64,000 nt of DNA from UBA1444 sp964601085 (lineage in GTDB: Bacteria > Bacillota > Negativicutes > UBA1444): assembly GCA_964601085.1 (NCBI GenBank), contig CAZRLN010000002.1, positions 1 through 64,000 of the forward strand. Reading direction: 5' to 3'. How positions within the stretch are numbered: position 1 is the first letter of the stretch; every line of letters starts with the position of its first letter. Below, piece by piece: positions 24,422 through 32,855 of this stretch. The notes beneath the pieces are model-generated. The model saw only the letters and a program-made list of their open reading frames with translations, had not been told where the DNA came from and ran no database searches. Position numbers and translations under genes: made by a program.

Positions 24422-27139
24422 ATGTCGAAATACCGTGTCTATGAATTAGCAAAAGAATTTAATACGCAGAGCAAATTGATTTTGGATATTTTGGCCCGCA
24501 ATAATATGCCGGCGAAAAACCATATGGCGAGCATCGAAGAAGAAGCCTATCAGGTATTGGTGCGGACTTTTGCGCCCAAGCCGGATACCGCCGAAGAAAT
24601 TCGGGAAAGGCAACGGAAAAAGGCGGCCTCTGTAGTCCAGCCGCCCAAGCCGGAGCCGACCAAAGCGCCAGCAGCGCCACCTAAAGTGTTTTATGGCGGC
24701 GCTCAAAGATCCGGCATGAAACCACGCATGGACCAACCTGGGACAACGTCGACGCATCGCCCTGCGGAATCGCATCCAAAAGCTGCTGTTCCAACTGCTC
24801 CTCAGAGCAGTTCCGCTGCCGCGTCGCCCAAGCCGGCAACGCCGCCGGCGCAAACGCCAAAAACTACACTTGCCCGACCGGTGGATGACTTGGCAACCAA
24901 ACCGGCGGCCCCCAAACCGACGCCAGTGAGTCCGAATACGGCTGGAAATGCCGCCCGACCCGCTGCGCCCCAAGTGGGCACTCCAAATTATCCATTCCGT
25001 CCGGCCGCTCCGTTTAATCCCAAGAATCTGATTCGGCAGCCGATGACGCAGACGCAACGGCCCGCCGACACACAGCGTCAACCCGTATCCGGACCGGCGC
25101 AGGGACCCGCAAAACCGCAACGCCCAGGAGGTGTTCGCCCAGATGCCCCGGCGCAAGCGCGCCCGGCTCAACGGCCATCCATGACCGGCGCCGCTTCAGG
25201 ATCAGGGCAACAGAAACCCGGCATGGGGCCGAAAGGCGATCGCAAATCGGTGGGGTCTGACCGGCAACAAGCGCCGGGAGCACGTACGCAAGGCGGACGC
25301 CCGCCCTTCCAGGGACAGCAGTCCGGTCGTCGTGGTGCTTCGTCACGCCGTTCCACCGGTTTTTCGCCAGCGCCAACGCCTAAACAGGAACCGGTTCGTC
25401 CGACCCATATCAAGGTGGGCGAGTCGCTGTCAGTTAAGGAATTGGCTTCCAAGCTCGGTCGTGAAGTCAATGAGGTGATTAAAAAACTGATGATGCTTGG
25501 CGTGATGGCCACCATTAATCAGGAAATTGATTTTGACACGGCCACTTTGATTGCTTCGGAATTTGGCGCGACCGTGGAGGAACTGCCGCCGGAAATTGAC
25601 CCGACGGTTATCCCGGAAATCGAGGACGATCCGGCATCCTTGCTGCCGCGTCCACCAGTGGTTACTGTCATGGGCCACGTCGACCATGGCAAGACATCAT
25701 TGCTGGATACCATTCGCCAGACGCATGTGACCTCCCAGGAGGCAGGCGGCATCACCCAACATATCGGCGCTTATCAGGTGGTTCAGCAAGGCAAAAAAAT
25801 TGTGTTTCTGGATACTCCGGGACATGAAGCGTTTACCTCCATGCGGGCGCGCGGCGCCCAAGTGACGGATATTGCCATTCTGGTGGTGGCGGCCGACGAT
25901 GGGGTGATGCCGCAGACCATTGAAGCCATCAATCACGCAAAGTCGGCCAAGGTTCCGATTATTGTCGCTATCAACAAAATGGACAAGCCGGGTGCGAATC
26001 CGGAACGGGTCATGCAGCAGATGACAGAGTATGGTTTGGTTGCAGAATCATGGGGCGGCGATACGATCATGGTTCCGGTATCCGCAGTGAAGAAAACCGG
26101 GATCAGTGAATTGTTGGAAATGATACTGTTGGTCGCCGAGGTTCAGGATTTGAAGGCCAATCCGAATCGACCGGCGGTCGGAACCATTGTGGAAGCGGAA
26201 CTGGATAAAGGTAAAGGGCCGGTGGCGACCGTATTGGTCCAGAACGGCACGCTCCGGGTTGGCGATTCGATTTTGGCCGGAACCGCCTATGGCAAGGTGC
26301 GGGCAATGACCAACGACCGTGGGGAAAAAGTCAAAAAAGCCGGTCCGGCGACTCCCGTGGAAGTGATCGGTTTGTCCGATGTACCGCAGGCGGGAGATAT
26401 ACTGGCGGTTTTGGATGAAAAGGCGGCCCGGTCCATTGCCGAAAAACGTCTGGCGAAAACCAAGGCGGAAGCGGTGGCGCAGGCCCAGAAAGTAACGCTG
26501 GAAGATTTGTTCCAACAGATTCAGGCTGGTGAGATCAAAGATCTCAACTTGTTAGTTAAAGCGGATGTACAAGGGTCTATTGAGGCATTGCGGCAGTCGT
26601 TGGAAAACCTGAAGAACAAAGAAGTTCGGGTAATCATCGTTCACAGTGGCGTAGGCGCCATCAATGAGTCGGATGTTATGTTGGCATCCGCTTCGAACGC
26701 ACTGATCATTGGGTTTAACGTCCGACCGGACGCCAATGCCCGTAAAGCAGCCGAAATGGAAAAAGTCGATATCCGGACCTATCGGGTTATTTATGATGCT
26801 ATCAATGATGTGGAAGCAGCGATGACCGGCATGTTGGCGCCGGAATTCCGTGAAGTTTTGCAGGGACGCGTTGAGATTCGTCAGGTGTTCAATATTCCCA
26901 AAGGGGTGGTTGCCGGTTCCTATGTTCAGGAAGGCAAGATCACCAGCACCTCGCAGGTTCGGCTGCTTCGAAACGGCGTTGTGGTCTATGAAGGGAAACT
27001 GGAATCTTTGCGCCGGTTTAAGGATGACGTGAAGGAAGTGGCTGCCGGCTATGAGTGCGGCATTACTTTGGAAAAATATCGGGATATCAAAGAAGGCGAT
27101 ATCGTGGAAGCGTTCGTTATGGAACAAATTCCCCGCTGA
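24422..27139 (+). CDS. infB: Translation initiation factor IF-2
   Basis: IF-2 is the GTPase that places initiator tRNA on the 30S subunit and promotes subunit joining. The 905-residue protein begins with an IF2-N domain (KYRVYELAKEFNTQSKLILD). A long low-complexity linker rich in Pro, Ala, Gln and Arg follows (about 70-330), then a second IF2-N. The G domain has G1 VMGHVDHGKTSLLD (about 417), G3 DTPGHEAF, and G4 NKMDKPGANP, and domains II-IV close the protein. ATG 24422 follows TTGGAGGCG. The linker is typical in kind, and its length varies between species. Confidence 0.98.
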   Translation: MSKYRVYELAKEFNTQSKLILDILARNNMPAKNHMASIEEEAYQVLVRTFAPKPDTAEEIRERQRKKAASVVQPPKPEPTKAPAAPPKVFYGGAQRSGMKPRMDQPGTTSTHRPAESHPKAAVPTAPQSSSAAASPKPATPPAQTPKTTLARPVDDLATKPAAPKPTPVSPNTAGNAARPAAPQVGTPNYPFRPAAPFNPKNLIRQPMTQTQRPADTQRQPVSGPAQGPAKPQRPGGVRPDAPAQARPAQRPSMTGAASGSGQQKPGMGPKGDRKSVGSDRQQAPGARTQGGRPPFQGQQSGRRGASSRRSTGFSPAPTPKQEPVRPTHIKVGESLSVKELASKLGREVNEVIKKLMMLGVMATINQEIDFDTATLIASEFGATVEELPPEIDPTVIPEIEDDPASLLPRPPVVTVMGHVDHGKTSLLDTIRQTHVTSQEAGGITQHIGAYQVVQQGKKIVFLDTPGHEAFTSMRARGAQVTDIAILVVAADDGVMPQTIEAINHAKSAKVPIIVAINKMDKPGANPERVMQQMTEYGLVAESWGGDTIMVPVSAVKKTGISELLEMILLVAEVQDLKANPNRPAVGTIVEAELDKGKGPVATVLVQNGTLRVGDSILAGTAYGKVRAMTNDRGEKVKKAGPATPVEVIGLSDVPQAGDILAVLDEKAARSIAEKRLAKTKAEAVAQAQKVTLEDLFQQIQAGEIKDLNLLVKADVQGSIEALRQSLENLKNKEVRVIIVHSGVGAINESDVMLASASNALIIGFNVRPDANARKAAEMEKVDIRTYRVIYDAINDVEAAMTGMLAPEFREVLQGRVEIRQVFNIPKGVVAGSYVQEGKITSTSQVRLLRNGVVVYEGKLESLRRFKDDVKEVAAGYECGITLEKYRDIKEGDIVEAFVMEQIPR

Positions 27140-27172
27140 TTGGCCGGTAGGACGAGAGGGGAGTGATCATTT

Positions 27173-27526
27173 ATGGGACAACAACGTGTGGAAAGAGTTC
27201 AGGAATTTATCCAGCAGGAATTAAGCAAAATTATTCTCACCGAACTGAAAGACCCCCGGATTGGTTTTGTTACCGTGACGGGAGTAGAAGCAACGGGAGA
27301 TCTGCGGTCGGCGAAAGTGTTTATTAGTCTGATGGGATCAGAGGAAGCCAAAAAAGCGACATGGGTTGGCTTGCAGCATTCCCTGGGATTTTTACGAACA
27401 GAAGTGGGACGACGGCTTGGCATCCGTCACACGCCGGAACTGACTCTTCATCTGGATACATCCCTGGATAACAGCGAACACATTGAGAAGCTTCTGCGGG
27501 AGCTTCAACCTACAGAAGGGAACTAA
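27173..27526 (+). CDS. rbfA: 30S ribosome-binding factor RbfA
   Basis: RbfA is a KH-type factor that helps mature the 5' end of 16S rRNA and cold-adapt 30S assembly. The 117-residue protein shows RVQEFIQQELSKIILTELKD, DPRIGFVTVTGVEATGDL and the C-terminal RHTPELTLHLDTSLDNSEHI. ATG 27173 follows a GAGGGGAGTG site. It abuts the following DHH phosphoesterase gene. Confidence 0.97.
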   Translation: MGQQRVERVQEFIQQELSKIILTELKDPRIGFVTVTGVEATGDLRSAKVFISLMGSEEAKKATWVGLQHSLGFLRTEVGRRLGIRHTPELTLHLDTSLDNSEHIEKLLRELQPTEGN

Positions 27527-28492
27527 TTGTTGATGCGGGGGACTTCAGCGGATGCGTTGCGGGAACTTTCGCGCGCACGGTCGATTGTGATAACAACCCA
27601 TATCAATCCCGACGGAGATGCATTGGGGTCGATGATTGCCCTGTATCTGTTTCTCCGACAGCGTGGCGTCCGGGTACAAATGTGGCTTGACGATGACTTG
27701 CCGGGGATGTATTCGTTTTTGCCGGAATTGGATAAAATTGTTCGGCCGCCGACATCCTGCACACAGGCGGAACTGATCGTCGTGTTGGATGCCGGCGACG
27801 CCGGCCGGACCGGCAGTGCCTGGACTCATTTTCGCGGCCGTAGCCTGAATATCGATCATCATCTGTCCAACAGCGATTTTGCCGATATTACCGTCATCGA
27901 CGAGACAGTTGCTGCCACGGGAATCTTGATTCTGCGGATGATCGAGGAAGCAGGCGCCCGCATCGACAAGGACATGGCAACCTGCCTTTATACTGCCATT
28001 GCATCCGATTGCGGCTTCTTTCGCTATGCAAATACCGATGCACAGACACTGCATGCCGCAGCCAGACTTGTCACTTATGGGGCGGAACCGCACTCCATAT
28101 CGGAACAGATTCAGACGACTCCACTGTCAAAGATCACCGCGCTTTCACGGGTGCTGGACACCTTGGAAGTAACGGATTGCGGCAAAGTGGCCTCCATTAC
28201 CGTTCCGGCCGGAATTCATTCCGCCGACGTGGAAGACACGGAAGGTTTCATTGACTATCCGCGCAATATCGCTGGCGTAGAGGTTGCCCTTATGTTTAAA
28301 CCTTCCGCCGAAAAAGAAACGGTGAAAATCAGCTTCCGTTCCCGACGACTCAACGTCAGTGAATTGGCCCAGTCGCTCGGCGGCGGCGGTCATGCCCGGG
28401 CCGCCGGCTGCACTCTGAAGGGAACGATTGTTGAAGTCAAACCCAGAGTATTGAGCCGTGTTCTGGAAGCATTGCGGGAAAGCGGATTATGA
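27527..28492 (+). CDS. nrnA: Bifunctional oligoribonuclease / pAp phosphatase NrnA
   Basis: A DHH-DHHA1 phosphoesterase of about 321 residues that degrades very short RNA and dephosphorylates 3'-phosphoadenosine 5'-phosphate in B. subtilis. The metal site is visible as TTHINPDGDALGS, VVLDAGDAGR and NIDHHLSNSDFAD, and the DHHA1 domain ends with SLGGGGHARAAGC. The start is ambiguous among TTG 27527, TTG 27530 and ATG 27533; AAGGG at 27516-27520 fits the first two best. Its neighbours rbfA and truB are the usual ones. Its TGA overlaps the truB ATG. Confidence 0.93.
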   Translation: MLMRGTSADALRELSRARSIVITTHINPDGDALGSMIALYLFLRQRGVRVQMWLDDDLPGMYSFLPELDKIVRPPTSCTQAELIVVLDAGDAGRTGSAWTHFRGRSLNIDHHLSNSDFADITVIDETVAATGILILRMIEEAGARIDKDMATCLYTAIASDCGFFRYANTDAQTLHAAARLVTYGAEPHSISEQIQTTPLSKITALSRVLDTLEVTDCGKVASITVPAGIHSADVEDTEGFIDYPRNIAGVEVALMFKPSAEKETVKISFRSRRLNVSELAQSLGGGGHARAAGCTLKGTIVEVKPRVLSRVLEALRESGL

Positions 28493-29394
28493 CGACCGGG
28501 CTGATCAATCTTCTGAAACCGCCGGGGATGACTTCCCATGATGCGGTTTCTTTTATTCGCCGGGTTTACCGGCAGAAGAAAGTGGGGCATAGCGGAACGC
28601 TGGATCCGGCGGCTGCAGGAGTATTGCCGGTTTACTTGGGGCATGCCACCCGTCTCGTTGAGTACGGGGAGGCGTTCGACAAGGAGTATCGGGCCGAGAT
28701 TTTTTTTGGCATCGCAACGGATACGGGTGACGATACCGGCGCCATTCTTCGGCAGTGTCCGGTGGATCCAGCGTTGCTGGACGATCTGGAATCGGTGGTC
28801 CATTCGTTTCTTGGCGGGTATGACCAAGTGCCGCCCATGTATTCCGCATTGAAGGTAGCGGGACGAAAACTGTACGAACTGGCGCGGGAAGGGAAAGAAG
28901 TCGCGAGAGCCGCCCGCCCGGTCGAGATACGGGCCATTGAGCTGCTATATTGCAACGGTGATCGGGCGGGGATTCACGTAGCTTGTTCGAAGGGAACTTA
29001 TATCCGGACATTGTGCGAAGACATCGGTTCCCGCCTGAATCTGCCGGCAACGATGTCCTTTTTGCTGCGCACCCGCGTTGGACCGTTTTCCATTGATCAG
29101 GCGGCGACTCTCGAAGAAATCGAGATGCATCCGGATGCGGTCTTGTTACCGGCCGACCTGGCGGCATCCCATTATCCGGCCGTTCATGTTGACGCAAATT
29201 TAACCCGGCTTTTGAAACAGGGACAAGGGGTGACGGCGATTCCGGAATATTTGAAACAGGAAAAACCGATGATCGTACGTTTGTATTCGGACGCGGGTGC
29301 TTTTTTTGGGATGGGAAAGGTTTCGTCGGAAACGGGGTTGTTGTCTCCCAACAAAATCTTTGGGAATGGAATGGATCAAGATGCAGTTGATTAA
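28489..29394 (+). CDS. truB: tRNA pseudouridine(55) synthase TruB
   Basis: TruB makes pseudouridine 55 in the T-loop of tRNAs. The 301-residue protein shows INLLKPPGMTSHDAV, the catalytic Asp in GHSGTLDPAAAGVLPV, VPPMYSALKVAGRKLYELA and CSKGTYIRTLCEDIG. Its start overlaps nrnA by four bases and its end overlaps ribF by 14 bases, so the genes are tightly coupled. Confidence 0.97.
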   Translation: MTTGLINLLKPPGMTSHDAVSFIRRVYRQKKVGHSGTLDPAAAGVLPVYLGHATRLVEYGEAFDKEYRAEIFFGIATDTGDDTGAILRQCPVDPALLDDLESVVHSFLGGYDQVPPMYSALKVAGRKLYELAREGKEVARAARPVEIRAIELLYCNGDRAGIHVACSKGTYIRTLCEDIGSRLNLPATMSFLLRTRVGPFSIDQAATLEEIEMHPDAVLLPADLAASHYPAVHVDANLTRLLKQGQGVTAIPEYLKQEKPMIVRLYSDAGAFFGMGKVSSETGLLSPNKIFGNGMDQDAVD

Positions 29395-30307
29395 AAGCTT
29401 GAATGATTTGCATTGCCAATTTCAGAATGTGTCACTGGCGTTGGGAACCTTTGATGGAGTCCATCTGGCCCATCAATATGTAATCGGCCGGACGGTCGAA
29501 TGGAGCCAGGCTCATTTCGGAACCAGCATGGTGTTTACATTTTCCAACCATCCGATGTCGCTTATCCAGCCGCATCGGGTACCGCCGCGGTTGCAAACTT
29601 TGGCGGGGAAAACGGAACAAATCCGCAAACTGGGCGTTTCGGTGCTTGCGCGGGTTCCCTTTACACGGGAACTCCTGCATCTTTCGCCGGAAAACTTCGT
29701 ACAGTTGTTGGCCCAGCGAATCCAACCCCGTCATATCGTTGTCGGGCCTAATTATTCTTTTGGCGACAAGGGGTTGGGAAATCCCGGCATGTTGATCGCC
29801 TTGGCGGAAAAATACGGCATCGAAACGGAGATTTGCCCCAAAATTATGATTGGCGACGTCATGGTCAGCAGTACGATGATCCGCCGCTTGCTTGCCGAGG
29901 GGGACGTGGCGGCGGCGTCCAGTTTGCTCGGTCGCCCGTATGAGATGTCCGGTTCCATTGTATATGGCGACCAACGAGGACGGATGTTAGGCTTTCCCAC
30001 GGCAAATTTAAAGCCGGCGGCGAATGTTTTAATTCCCGGTAAAGGAGTATACGCCGTGCGGGTCCGGATTGGTCGGACGGTGCATGCCGGGTTGTGCAAT
30101 ATTGGCGTTAATCCTACGTTTGGGCAGGAACAGTTTCGGATCGAGACGCATATTCTGGATTTTGATCAAGAAATTTACGGGAAAAAAATGACTATGTATT
30201 TTTTGGGGCGTCTTCGAAACGAGAAAGCCTTTTCTTCGGTCGATGCATTGGTACGACAAATGCAGCTTGATTTGCAGCGGGCCAGAATCGAGTATTTTGC
30301 TTCCTGA
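29381..30307 (+). CDS. ribF: Bifunctional riboflavin kinase / FAD synthetase
   Basis: RibF phosphorylates riboflavin to FMN and adenylates FMN to FAD. The N-terminal FMN adenylyltransferase domain contains LALGTFDGVHLAHQYV and VGPNYSFGDKGLG, with a MVSSTMIRRLL-type segment. The C-terminal kinase domain has GRMLGFPTANLKP and CNIGVNPTFGQEQ. The length of 308 residues is normal. ATG 29381 gives the standard start MQLIKSLNDLH; ATG 29366 is an in-frame alternative. It is the last gene before the rpsO promoter. Confidence 0.96.
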   Translation: MQLIKSLNDLHCQFQNVSLALGTFDGVHLAHQYVIGRTVEWSQAHFGTSMVFTFSNHPMSLIQPHRVPPRLQTLAGKTEQIRKLGVSVLARVPFTRELLHLSPENFVQLLAQRIQPRHIVVGPNYSFGDKGLGNPGMLIALAEKYGIETEICPKIMIGDVMVSSTMIRRLLAEGDVAAASSLLGRPYEMSGSIVYGDQRGRMLGFPTANLKPAANVLIPGKGVYAVRVRIGRTVHAGLCNIGVNPTFGQEQFRIETHILDFDQEIYGKKMTMYFLGRLRNEKAFSSVDALVRQMQLDLQRARIEYFAS

Positions 30308-30330
30308 TCCGGTCAACCAGCGGAAAACGC

Positions 30331-30359
30331 TTTACTTTCAACACCGGTTCTGATACAAT
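30331..30359 (+). promoter_or_regulatory. Predicted promoter for rpsO
   Basis: TTTACT (30331-30336) and TACAAT (30354-30359), 17 bases apart, between ribF and rpsO. The -35 matches consensus at four of six positions. Confidence 0.55.
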
Positions 30360-30386
30360 ACAATTCGCAATCAGTACAGTCTCCCT

Positions 30387-30423
30387 GGCGAGGATTGCCG
30401 CTCCTCCAGCGGTATTCTTGGCT
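30387..30423 (+). promoter_or_regulatory. Structured leader of rpsO (likely S15 binding element)
   Basis: A long imperfect stem pairs 30387-30402 with 30408-30423 around the loop CCTCC. The top five pairs (CCGCT/AGCGG) are perfect, and the lower stem has G-U pairs and two mismatches. S15 represses its own translation through leader structures in several bacteria, so this is a good candidate for that kind of control. The fold was found by eye. Confidence 0.55.
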
Positions 30424-30457
30424 AGTGGACAGTGCGAAAATTAGAGGAGGAAATACA

Positions 30458-30724
30458 ATGATTACTTCGGAAAAGAAACAGTCGCTTATTCTTGAGTACC
30501 GTCGTCACGAAGGAGATACCGGATCCCCGGAAGTGCAAATCGCAATTCTGACGGACCGGATCAATGAGTTGACCCTACACCTCAAAGAGCACAAGAAAGA
30601 CCATCACTCTCGTCGTGGCTTGCTCAAAATGGTCGGTCATCGCCGGAGCCTGTTGAATTATCTTAAGGATATCGACATTGAGCGGTATCGTACATTGCTC
30701 GGTCGCCTGAATTTAAGAAAGTAA
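30458..30724 (+). CDS. rpsO: 30S ribosomal protein S15
   Basis: S15 is a primary 16S rRNA-binding protein that nucleates the platform of the small subunit. The 88-residue protein shows EYRRHEGDTGSPEVQIAILT, LTLHLKEHKKDHHSRRGLL and HRRSLLNYLKDIDIERYR. ATG 30458 follows AGAGGAGG by 7 nt. It is flanked by its own promoter and leader and by a terminator, so it is a single-gene unit before pnp. Confidence 0.98.
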   Translation: MITSEKKQSLILEYRRHEGDTGSPEVQIAILTDRINELTLHLKEHKKDHHSRRGLLKMVGHRRSLLNYLKDIDIERYRTLLGRLNLRK

Positions 30725-30731
30725 CAAAATT

Positions 30732-30753
30732 AGCGGGGTAACCCGCTTTTTTT
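30732..30753 (+). terminator. Rho-independent terminator after rpsO
   Basis: AGCGGG (30732-30737) and CCCGCT (30742-30747) form a stem with a GTAA tetraloop followed by a run of seven T. Confidence 0.9.
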
Positions 30754-30806
30754 GTTATGATTTTTCGCCGTTCCCTGAATAAATGTTGGGCAACGCGAAA
30801 AGAACA

Positions 30807-30835
30807 TTTTCTTTTGCCGCTGAATAGGATATAAT
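30807..30835 (+). promoter_or_regulatory. Predicted promoter for pnp
   Basis: A perfect TATAAT at 30830-30835 with a weak -35 (TTTTCT, 30807-30812) at 17-base spacing, 45 bases before pnp and downstream of the rpsO terminator. Confidence 0.5.
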
Positions 30836-30880
30836 TTGTAACGTGAATGTGAAGAAGGAAAGATGAGGAGGAAAAGGTGA

Positions 30881-32839
30881 ATGCAGACTTTTCAATTTGA
30901 ACTCGGTGGACGGCCGTTGGTCGTCGAAACCGGAAAATTTGCCAAACAGGCCAATGGAGCGGTAATGATCCGCTATGGCGATACGGCCGTTGTGGTCGCC
31001 GCGACGACATCGGCGGCGCCGCGTGAGGGAATCGATTTCTTTCCCTTGACTGTGGATTATGAGGAACGAATGTATTCGGTCGGGAAAATTCCTGGCGGTT
31101 TCATCAAGCGGGAAGGACGGCCGACGGAAGCGGCGATTCTAAGCGCCCGGATGATTGACCGGCCCATTCGCCCTTTGTTTGCGGATGGATTTCGAAATGA
31201 TGTTCATATCGTTGCCACCGTTGTTGCCGTCGATCCGGATAATTCTCCCGATGTGATCGCCATGGTCGGCGCATCCTGCGCCTTGTCGGTATCCGATATT
31301 CCGTTCAACGGACCGATTGCCGGCGTGCGGATCGGTTATATCAACAACGAATATGTGGTCAATCCCACCGTTAAACAGATGGAAGAGACTCAACTGGATC
31401 TTATTGTCGCCGGAACCCGGGAAGCGGTTCTGATGGTGGAAGCCGGCGCCAATGAATTGTCGGAAGTAGTGGTTCGCGAGGCCATCCTGTTCGGTCATGA
31501 CATCATCAAAGAAATCATCGCTTTCCAAGATACGATTGTTGCCGCAGTCGGCAAACCCAAACGGGAAATTAAAACCTATGCACCGCCGGCTGATCTGGAC
31601 GCTGCGGTTCGCGCCTATGTGACCGATGACATGCGCGAAGCGGTAACCAATCCGGACAAATTGGCCCGCGAAGCAAAAATCGATGAAGTCAAGGCGAACG
31701 CCGCCGAACATTTTGCGGAGATCTATCCCGATAATAAAAAGGATGTCTCCTATGTTCTTTATAAAGTATTGAAGGAAACCGTGCGCCGGATGATCACCGT
31801 NNNNNNNNNNNNNNNNNNNNNNNNNNNNNNNNNNNNNNNNNNNNNNNNNNNNNNNNNNNNNNNNNNNNNNNNNNNNNNNNNNNNNNNNNNNNNNNNNNNN
31901 GGACGCCGTGAAATCGGCCACGGTCATTTGGCTGAAAGGGCATTGCTGCCGGTTTTGCCGAGCGAGACCGACTTCCCGTATACGCTGCGCTTGGTGTCGG
32001 AAGTTTTGGAATCCAACGGTTCGTCTTCGATGGCCAGTGTCTGCGGCAGCACCTTGTCCCTGATGGATGCCGGCGTGCCGATCAAAGCTCCGGTTTCCGG
32101 CGTGGCGATGGGTTTGGTTAAAGATGGCGATTATTTCTCGATTTTGACCGATATTCAAGGAATGGAAGACGCCCTTGGCGACATGGACTTCAAGGTAGCT
32201 GGCACTACGGCAGGAATCACCGCCATTCAAATGGACATCAAGATTGGCGGAATCAGCCGAGAAATCCTCTCCAGCGCTTTGGAACAGGCACTGCGAGGCC
32301 GTCTGTTTATTCTGGACAAAATGGCGCAGGCGATTGACAAGCCGCGTCCGGAACTTTCCCCTTATGCACCGCGGATGATCACCATGCAGATCAATCCGGA
32401 TAAGATTCGCGATGTCATCGGGCCTGGCGGCAAGATTATCAAAAAGATCGTGGAAGATACCGGCGTTCAGATTGATATCGAAGACGACGGCAAGGTCTTC
32501 ATTATGGCCGTGGATATGGAAGCCGGCAATAAAGCAGTGGCCATCATCGAGGGACTGGTTCGCGAGGTCGAAGTTGGCGGTATTTACACTGGAAAAGTAA
32601 CCCGGTTGATGAACTTTGGCGCATTTGTTGAAATTCTGCCGGGTAAAGATGGATTGGTTCACATTTCCCAGTTGGCCCGCACCCGCGTGGCCAAAGTCGA
32701 AGACGTTGTGAAAATCGGTGATGTCGTCACTGTCCGGGTTACCGAAATCGACCGGCAGGGACGAATCAACCTCTCGCGGCGCGATTGCCTGAAGGATGAA
32801 CCGACCGCACCGGTCGAAGTCGAAGAATCCAAAGAATAA
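30881..32839 (+). CDS. pnp: Polyribonucleotide nucleotidyltransferase (PNPase), interrupted by an assembly gap
   Basis: PNPase is the phosphorolytic 3'-5' exoribonuclease. Before the gap: the first RNase PH-like domain (FQFELGGRPLVVETGKFAKQ, then EERMYSVGKIPGGFIKREGR) and the helical linker. After it: GRREIGHGHLAERALLPVLP of the second RNase PH domain, a KH domain with IRDVIGPGGKIIKKI, and an S1 domain ending GRINLSRRD. The frame happens to continue across 100 N. The family's conserved stretch between the last residue before the gap and GRREIGHG is about 85-95 residues, but the N run allows only 34, so the real gap is probably near 270 bases. ATG 30881 follows GAGGAGG. Confidence 0.95.
   Translation: MQTFQFELGGRPLVVETGKFAKQANGAVMIRYGDTAVVVAATTSAAPREGIDFFPLTVDYEERMYSVGKIPGGFIKREGRPTEAAILSARMIDRPIRPLFADGFRNDVHIVATVVAVDPDNSPDVIAMVGASCALSVSDIPFNGPIAGVRIGYINNEYVVNPTVKQMEETQLDLIVAGTREAVLMVEAGANELSEVVVREAILFGHDIIKEIIAFQDTIVAAVGKPKREIKTYAPPADLDAAVRAYVTDDMREAVTNPDKLAREAKIDEVKANAAEHFAEIYPDNKKDVSYVLYKVLKETVRRMITXXXXXXXXXXXXXXXXXXXXXXXXXXXXXXXXXXGRREIGHGHLAERALLPVLPSETDFPYTLRLVSEVLESNGSSSMASVCGSTLSLMDAGVPIKAPVSGVAMGLVKDGDYFSILTDIQGMEDALGDMDFKVAGTTAGITAIQMDIKIGGISREILSSALEQALRGRLFILDKMAQAIDKPRPELSPYAPRMITMQINPDKIRDVIGPGGKIIKKIVEDTGVQIDIEDDGKVFIMAVDMEAGNKAVAIIEGLVREVEVGGIYTGKVTRLMNFGAFVEILPGKDGLVHISQLARTRVAKVEDVVKIGDVVTVRVTEIDRQGRINLSRRDCLKDEPTAPVEVEESKE
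31801..31900. other. Assembly gap of 100 N inside pnp
   Basis: Exactly 100 N, a standard placeholder for a gap of unknown size. The flanks do not repeat each other, so sequence is really missing here. Confidence 0.98.
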
Positions 32840-32855
32840 CAGAGGAGAGACTTCG

